From positions 1 to 33,467 of the forward strand of contig DAITAC010000044.1 of assembly GCA_036824465.1 (NCBI GenBank): DNA of 33,467 nucleotides, written 5' to 3'. The translations under genes were made by a program, and so were the position numbers. Every line of letters begins with the position of its first letter. The first letter of the stretch is position 1. The DNA comes from JAKOQB01 sp036824465 (GTDB taxonomy: Bacteria; Pseudomonadota; Gammaproteobacteria; Burkholderiales; Burkholderiaceae_F). Positions 29,553 through 33,467 of this stretch are shown here, one piece after another. The notes below the pieces were generated by a model. It saw nothing but the letters and a program-made list of their open reading frames with translations, was not told where the DNA came from and searched no databases.

Positions 29553-30823
29553 GTGACGGCCTTGATCGCCTTGAACTCCGGCCGATCCCAGGCCTTGGTT
29601 GCGAGGACGTCCCGCAACGCTTCCACCGTCTCCCACACGTCGACGTAACGGACGTACAGGGGTGCAAAGCCGAAGCGCAGGATGTTCGGCGCACGGAAGT
29701 CGCCGATCACGCCGCGCGCAATCAGCGCCTGCATCACTGGCCAGGCATGTGCGTGCGCAAAGCAGATCTGACTGCCGCGCCTGGCGGCCGCGCGTGGCGA
29801 CGCAAGCGTGACGCCGAGGCCGGCGCAGCGCTGCTCGACGCAATGAACGAACAGCTCGGTCAGCGTGATCGACTTTGCTCGCAGCGCATCGATGCCCGCC
29901 GCCAGCACGCCCTCCACGCCGATATCGAGCGCGGCGAGCGCAAGGATCGACGGCGTGCCGACCGTGAAGCGGTCGATCGATGCGGCAGGCGCAAATTCCG
30001 GATCGAACGCAAATGGCGCGCGATGTCCGAACCAGCCCGACAGCGGTTGCGCAAAAGGATCGTCCACCAGCGCCGTCAAGTGCCGCTCGGCGACAAATGC
30101 GAAGGCGGGCGCACCCGGCCCGCCATTGAGGTATTTGTATCCGCAGCCGACCGCGAAATCGGCGCTGCAATCATTGAGATTCACCGGGACCGCGCCCGCC
30201 GAGTGCGCGAGATCCCAGATGATCAGCGCGCCGGCGTGGCGCGCGCGGCGCGTGATCGCCGCCATGTCATGCATCGCGCCGGTCTGGTAGTTGACGTGAG
30301 TGATGAGCGTGACGGCAACGGTGTTGTCGATCGCCTCGGCCATCTCGTCGAAGTCAACCAGCTTCAGTTCGAAGCGGTCGCCAAGCAGCGCGAGCAGGCC
30401 CTGCGCGACATACAGATCGGTCGGAAAGTTCGTGCGCTCCGACAGCACCACGCGGCGCTCGCGTGCGCGGACCTGCGGCCGGGCCGTTTGCAGTTTCAGC
30501 GCGGCGGCGAGCACCTTGAACAGATTGATCGAGGTCGAGTCGGCGCAGACCACCTCGTGTGCCTGGGCGCCGATCAGGCGTGCAATCCTGGCGCCGACGC
30601 GACGCGGCAGATCGACCCAGTGCGCCGCGTTCCACGAGCGGATCAGTCCATCACCCCATTCGCGCTCGACGACTTCGCGCACGCGCGCCGAGGTCGCACG
30701 CGGCAACGCGCCGAGCGAATTGCCGTCGAGATAGATCACGCCGTCGGGCAGAGCGAAGCTGTTCCGGTGCGCTGCAAGCGGGTCGCGCCGGTCGAGCTCC
30801 TCGCAGTCGGAGCGGGTCATCAC
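29549..30823 (-). CDS. kynU: Kynureninase
   Basis: 424 residues. The PLP-binding Lys is K230 in GCGYKYLNGGPGAPAF, and the ring-nitrogen Asp is D204 in IIWDLAHSAGAVP. YLDGNSLGALP near residue 31 is the family start motif. The enzyme splits kynurenine into anthranilate and alanine. It starts four bases after kynB ends and overlaps kynA by four bases. All motifs are intact. Confidence 0.97.
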   Translation of the reverse strand: MMTRSDCEELDRRDPLAAHRNSFALPDGVIYLDGNSLGALPRATSARVREVVEREWGDGLIRSWNAAHWVDLPRRVGARIARLIGAQAHEVVCADSTSINLFKVLAAALKLQTARPQVRARERRVVLSERTNFPTDLYVAQGLLALLGDRFELKLVDFDEMAEAIDNTVAVTLITHVNYQTGAMHDMAAITRRARHAGALIIWDLAHSAGAVPVNLNDCSADFAVGCGYKYLNGGPGAPAFAFVAERHLTALVDDPFAQPLSGWFGHRAPFAFDPEFAPAASIDRFTVGTPSILALAALDIGVEGVLAAGIDALRAKSITLTELFVHCVEQRCAGLGVTLASPRAAARRGSQICFAHAHAWPVMQALIARGVIGDFRAPNILRFGFAPLYVRYVDVWETVEALRDVLATKAWDRPEFKAIKAVT

Positions 30824-30827
30824 TGGT

Positions 30828-31451
30828 TCACAGCTCGCGCAGCACCGCGCGCACCGGGCTCGCGTCCAGTCCGTGCCACCTGAGCGGCAGGGCGATCAGT
30901 TCGTAGTCGCCTTCGGCGACGTCATCGAGCACGATGCCTTCCAGGATCGCCATCTGGTGCCGGCGCACCACCTGATGACTGTCGAGCGCCTTGCTCCGTT
31001 CCGGGTCGAGCGACGGCGTGTCGATGCCGACCAGCTTGACGCCATGTACATGCATCCGTTCGATCGTCGCCGGCGCGAACGCAGCGAAACCCGGATCCCA
31101 GGTGCTGATCGGGGCGCGCCGGTACGTCCGAACCAGCACGCGCGGCGGTGCATCTGCAAGCCGCTGCGCAACGTGATGCGGTTCGATCAACGGGACGCCG
31201 ATCGCATGGATCACGCGGCACGGCCCGAGATAGGGGTCGAGTGCAACCTCGCCGATCGAAGCGCCATCGTCGTCGTAATGCAGCGGTGCATCGGTGTGCG
31301 CGCCGGTGTGCGGCGACATCGAGACCTCGGACACGTTCACCGGACAGGTCGCGCCCAGCTTCCAGGTCCAGCGCATCGCAAACGACGAATCGCCGGGGAA
31401 GACGGGAAACCCGGGCCCCACCGTCGGCGAGATGTCGTATACGCGACGCAT
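30828..31451 (-). CDS. kynB: Kynurenine formamidase (arylformamidase)
   Basis: 207 residues. The metal-binding HTGAHTDAPLHYDDDG motif gives H48, H52, D54 and H58, the cyclase/KynB pattern, after MRRVYDISPTVGPGFPVFPG. It hydrolyses N-formylkynurenine to kynurenine and formate. It begins eight bases after the GNAT gene stop, with GGAG in the end of that gene, and leads kynB-kynU-kynA. Confidence 0.95.
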   Translation of the reverse strand: MRRVYDISPTVGPGFPVFPGDSSFAMRWTWKLGATCPVNVSEVSMSPHTGAHTDAPLHYDDDGASIGEVALDPYLGPCRVIHAIGVPLIEPHHVAQRLADAPPRVLVRTYRRAPISTWDPGFAAFAPATIERMHVHGVKLVGIDTPSLDPERSKALDSHQVVRRHQMAILEGIVLDDVAEGDYELIALPLRWHGLDASPVRAVLREL

Positions 31452-31459
31452 GGGTCAAT

Positions 31460-31972
31460 CTACTCCGCGCGCAGTTCGAGATACATCATCGTCTTGTCGA
31501 AGTAACGGTTGTCGATCTTCATCGCACGCGGCTCGCGTCCGCACGGGATGAAGCCCGCGTTCCGATACAGACGGACCGCGTCCTCGTTGCTGCTGGTGAC
31601 TGTCAGCACCAGCGACTCCAGCCAGGCTATGCCGCGCGCCTGTCGGATGCAGGCTTCGATCAGTGCGCGTCCCGCCCCCTTGCCCGCGTGTTCCGGCGCG
31701 ACATACATGCCGATGACCTTGCCCTGGTGGCGGAGTTTCTGGCGCTGTTCCAGTTGCAGGCCGACGGTGCCGATCAATGCCTCCTGTTCGTCAAACGCAC
31801 CGAGAAAGAATCCTTCCGCACCATTGCTGACGCGGCGTGCGGCCCAGTCGGCCGACTTGCCGAATTCTTCTTCGTAGCTGGAGCGGAAGGCATCGGGATG
31901 TTCGCGCAGTCCGCGTAGTCGGAACTGGCGGTATTGCGCCGCGTCGGCGGCAGTCAGGCGGCGGATCTGCAT
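31460..31972 (-). CDS. GNAT family N-acetyltransferase
   Basis: 170 residues. MQIRRLTAADAAQYRQFRLR opens the fold, VIGMYVAPEHAGKGAGRALI is motif A with the acetyl-CoA loop (GKGAGRAL), and SSNEDAVRLYRNAGFIPCG is the usual late segment. The substrate is unknown. ATG 31972 starts the conserved part; the longer frame is rejected. It sits eight bases upstream of kynB on the same strand and may be the first gene of that operon. Confidence 0.92.
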   Translation of the reverse strand: MQIRRLTAADAAQYRQFRLRGLREHPDAFRSSYEEEFGKSADWAARRVSNGAEGFFLGAFDEQEALIGTVGLQLEQRQKLRHQGKVIGMYVAPEHAGKGAGRALIEACIRQARGIAWLESLVLTVTSSNEDAVRLYRNAGFIPCGREPRAMKIDNRYFDKTMMYLELRAE

Positions 31973-32350
31973 GCGGCCCGATTCTAGTGGCCTGTAACCG
32001 CCAATTCGCAACTGCCTTGCACGCAGTGCGATGAGCGGCGACGCGTGCTCAAAATTGAACAGTCGGCAACGAAACGGCCCTTCTCCCCGTGCGCTCATCC
32101 GCCTCTGAGTGCGCGGCTGGTATTGACTTCAGGAGCGGAAGACGCAAACCGGCGCGGAAGCGACGATCGCCAGCGCATCGAAACCACTCGTGGAGCGGTC
32201 GTTCGTCAGCGCGTGTCGGCGCGCTCAGATGCCGTGCTTACGCCACTGCGCCCGGCGCGGTCCCGGCGGCCGTCGCGTGTTCATGGCCGTCGGGGCTACA
32301 ACCCACCACAGGCCCGCTCCATCGGCCCCGCGCGATCCGCGAGACCCCAG
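31973..32350. other. Intergenic stretch without a supported gene
   Basis: No frame shows family similarity. Segments such as GGAAGCGACGATCGCCAG and GGAGCGGTCGTTCGTCAG are alike and resemble parts of the dispersed repeat at the window ends (GCCGCTCGTTCGCCAG near 143-158, minus strand), so degenerate repeat DNA is the likely content. Confidence 0.4.
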
Positions 32351-33166
32351 TTAGTCTGCAGTCGGCATTCCTTGCTTGGCCCGCGCGATCGAAATGATCT
32401 TGGCGGCGACGCGGGCGTCGATCCGTCCCATTGCGCGGTCGATCGCGGGCCAGTCCATCACGTGGACCTCGGGCAACCGGGTCGATCCGACTGCAGGGTC
32501 GGCACCGTGTTCGGCGGCGACCAGCAGCTTGCTCATGCCGAGCGCGTGCGCCTTGTCGAGCACGGCGGCGACGCGGGGCGCGGTCAGCCGGCCGCGATCA
32601 TAGAAGAACGCGTAGTCGCGCGTTGAATCTTCAGCATGGCTCAGCAGCAGCGTGATCGGCTGCGCCGCGGCCGGCGCGCGACGCGCCACGTAACCGCGGG
32701 CCTCGAACCATGAAACCACAAGTGCATCGAGCGGAACGTCGAGTTGTCCCTCACGCATCGACAAGCGCGCCGTCGGCGGCCCGCTCGCCGTAGGCGCGAC
32801 TGTCGAAGGATGGCCGGTATCACCGATGAGATTCGTTGGCTGGTCAAGCTGGCGACGTGTGCGATCGGCGACCGTCGCGGGCTCATCGCTCAGCAGGGAG
32901 TCGAGGTCGATCCGCCGACCGCCGGCGGTCCGCCTGACCATGCGGTCGATCGGTGGCAACACGGGCTTGGCCATCGACGGCCGTCCGCCTGCCGTCGACC
33001 GACCCCGTCTCGATTCCTCCCCCAGCAGCACGCGCGCCAGCAGCTCGTCGGTGCGGACGCGGCGCTCAGCGCGCTCGCGCTCGATGCGTCGCCGCTTTGC
33101 GTTGCTCCGCCAGAGCACCCAGAGCAGGCCGACGACCAACAGAGCGATAACCAGGTAACCCCACAT
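32351..33166 (-). CDS. Membrane-anchored protein of unknown function
   Basis: 271 residues from ATG 33166. MWGYLVIALLVVGLLWVLWR is one membrane helix, followed by a basic stretch and a long polar linker (about 40-145). A compact C-terminal domain (SWFEARGYVARRAPAAAQPI, LSHAEDSTRDYAFFYDRGRL, SKLLVAAEHGADP) recalls restriction-endonuclease-like folds of the Mrr type in outline only; no complete D-ExK motif is seen. The ribosome-binding site is weak (AGGGG about ten bases upstream). Topology predicts a cytoplasmic C-terminus. Confidence 0.72.
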   Translation of the reverse strand: MWGYLVIALLVVGLLWVLWRSNAKRRRIERERAERRVRTDELLARVLLGEESRRGRSTAGGRPSMAKPVLPPIDRMVRRTAGGRRIDLDSLLSDEPATVADRTRRQLDQPTNLIGDTGHPSTVAPTASGPPTARLSMREGQLDVPLDALVVSWFEARGYVARRAPAAAQPITLLLSHAEDSTRDYAFFYDRGRLTAPRVAAVLDKAHALGMSKLLVAAEHGADPAVGSTRLPEVHVMDWPAIDRAMGRIDARVAAKIISIARAKQGMPTAD

Positions 33167-33364
33167 CCGGACGAACCCCTGCACCCTTGGAACCCGATTG
33201 TCGCAAGCGGGTCCCGCTAATCGCACTGTGGAGTACGGATTCGCGCGATCCGTGATCTCAGCACTTGACTGTGAATCGCACAGCTCTCCGGGCGGTAGTC
33301 GCGGCAGACGTGCCGCGTACCACTTTCGGCGATGAATATGCCCAAGCGATGAGATTCGTCGTCG

Positions 33365-33443
33365 CCCGCAGCCGGCCACAACCGGGTATTCACGCGCTCG
33401 TGACCCGACATTGGGAATGACCGGTCACAAGGTTGAGCGGTCA
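33365..33443 (+). repeat. Degenerate dispersed repeat, copy B
   Basis: This plus-strand stretch aligns with the minus strand of 155-236 through CAGCCGGCC, CACGCGCTCGT and GACCGGTCAC. The rest of 33167-33467 shows no gene; a 75-codon minus-strand frame across it has no family similarity. Confidence 0.5.
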
Positions 33444-33467
33444 TCGCTCAACTTTGCGCTTGCACTG

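Noticed and set aside
1..33467. CRISPR array, tRNA or rRNA genes, transposase or integrase
   Set aside because: No regularly spaced direct repeats, cloverleaf-like sequence, rRNA segments or transposase motifs were seen.

Overview
The window is GC-rich, densely coded chromosomal DNA. The family mix suggests a betaproteobacterium close to the Burkholderiales: a Bug/TctC solute receptor beside a fumarylacetoacetate-hydrolase-fold enzyme, a kynB-kynU-kynA tryptophan operon, glutaryl-CoA dehydrogenase, an S1C protease/MoxR/DUF58/VWA block, and the short dispersed repeats typical of that group. This assignment is inference from gene content; no rRNA or tRNA gene was seen.

Layout. (1) 0.4-3.1 kb, minus strand: a three-gene unit of FAH-family hydrolase, TctC receptor and VOC protein. 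The first gene's ribosome-binding site lies inside a perfect hairpin. (2) 3.2-4.7 kb: a decaying zone with an orphan ribbon-helix-helix antitoxin and its palindromic operator, a frameshifted lipase pseudogene, and an intact BrnT/BrnA toxin-antitoxin pair. (3) 5.2-8.6 kb: membrane subunits of a Na+-pumping decarboxylase (oadB plus a tiny gamma-like subunit, no alpha subunit here), a ModA-like protein without a signal peptide, a GYD-domain protein and a DUF3617 protein. (4) 8.85-19.2 kb, minus strand: ten tightly spaced genes, mostly of unknown function, facing a divergent LuxR-type regulator at 19.7-20.2 kb. (5) 20.3-22.9 kb, minus strand: RidA-like protein, glutaryl-CoA dehydrogenase and a quinone-oxidoreductase-like MDR protein. 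(6) 23.1-28.2 kb, plus strand: SRPBCC-like protein, small membrane protein, anchored trypsin-like protease, MoxR ATPase, DUF58 protein and VWA membrane protein. (7) 28.2-32.0 kb, minus strand: GNAT acetyltransferase, kynB, kynU, kynA and a 4HBT thioesterase. (8) 32.35-33.2 kb: a membrane-anchored protein of unknown function.

The ten-gene cluster is the best candidate for an undescribed system. It begins with two paralogous, lysine-free proteins that have an acidic N-terminus and an arginine-rich C-terminus. A gluzincin-like HExxH metallopeptidase follows, then four unrecognised proteins, two of them large or mid-sized (639 and 360 residues), with a Cys-rich repeat protein among them, then another unrecognised protein, and finally a DUF4438 protein. 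Spacing and Shine-Dalgarno sites support one transcript. A charge-segregated substrate matured or guarded by the peptidase is a reasonable hypothesis, but nothing in the sequence proves it.

The kyn genes convert tryptophan to anthranilate: KynA opens the indole ring, KynB removes formate and KynU releases alanine. The MoxR/DUF58/VWA proteins form the usual AAA-ATPase plus VWA chaperone-like module of the cell envelope.
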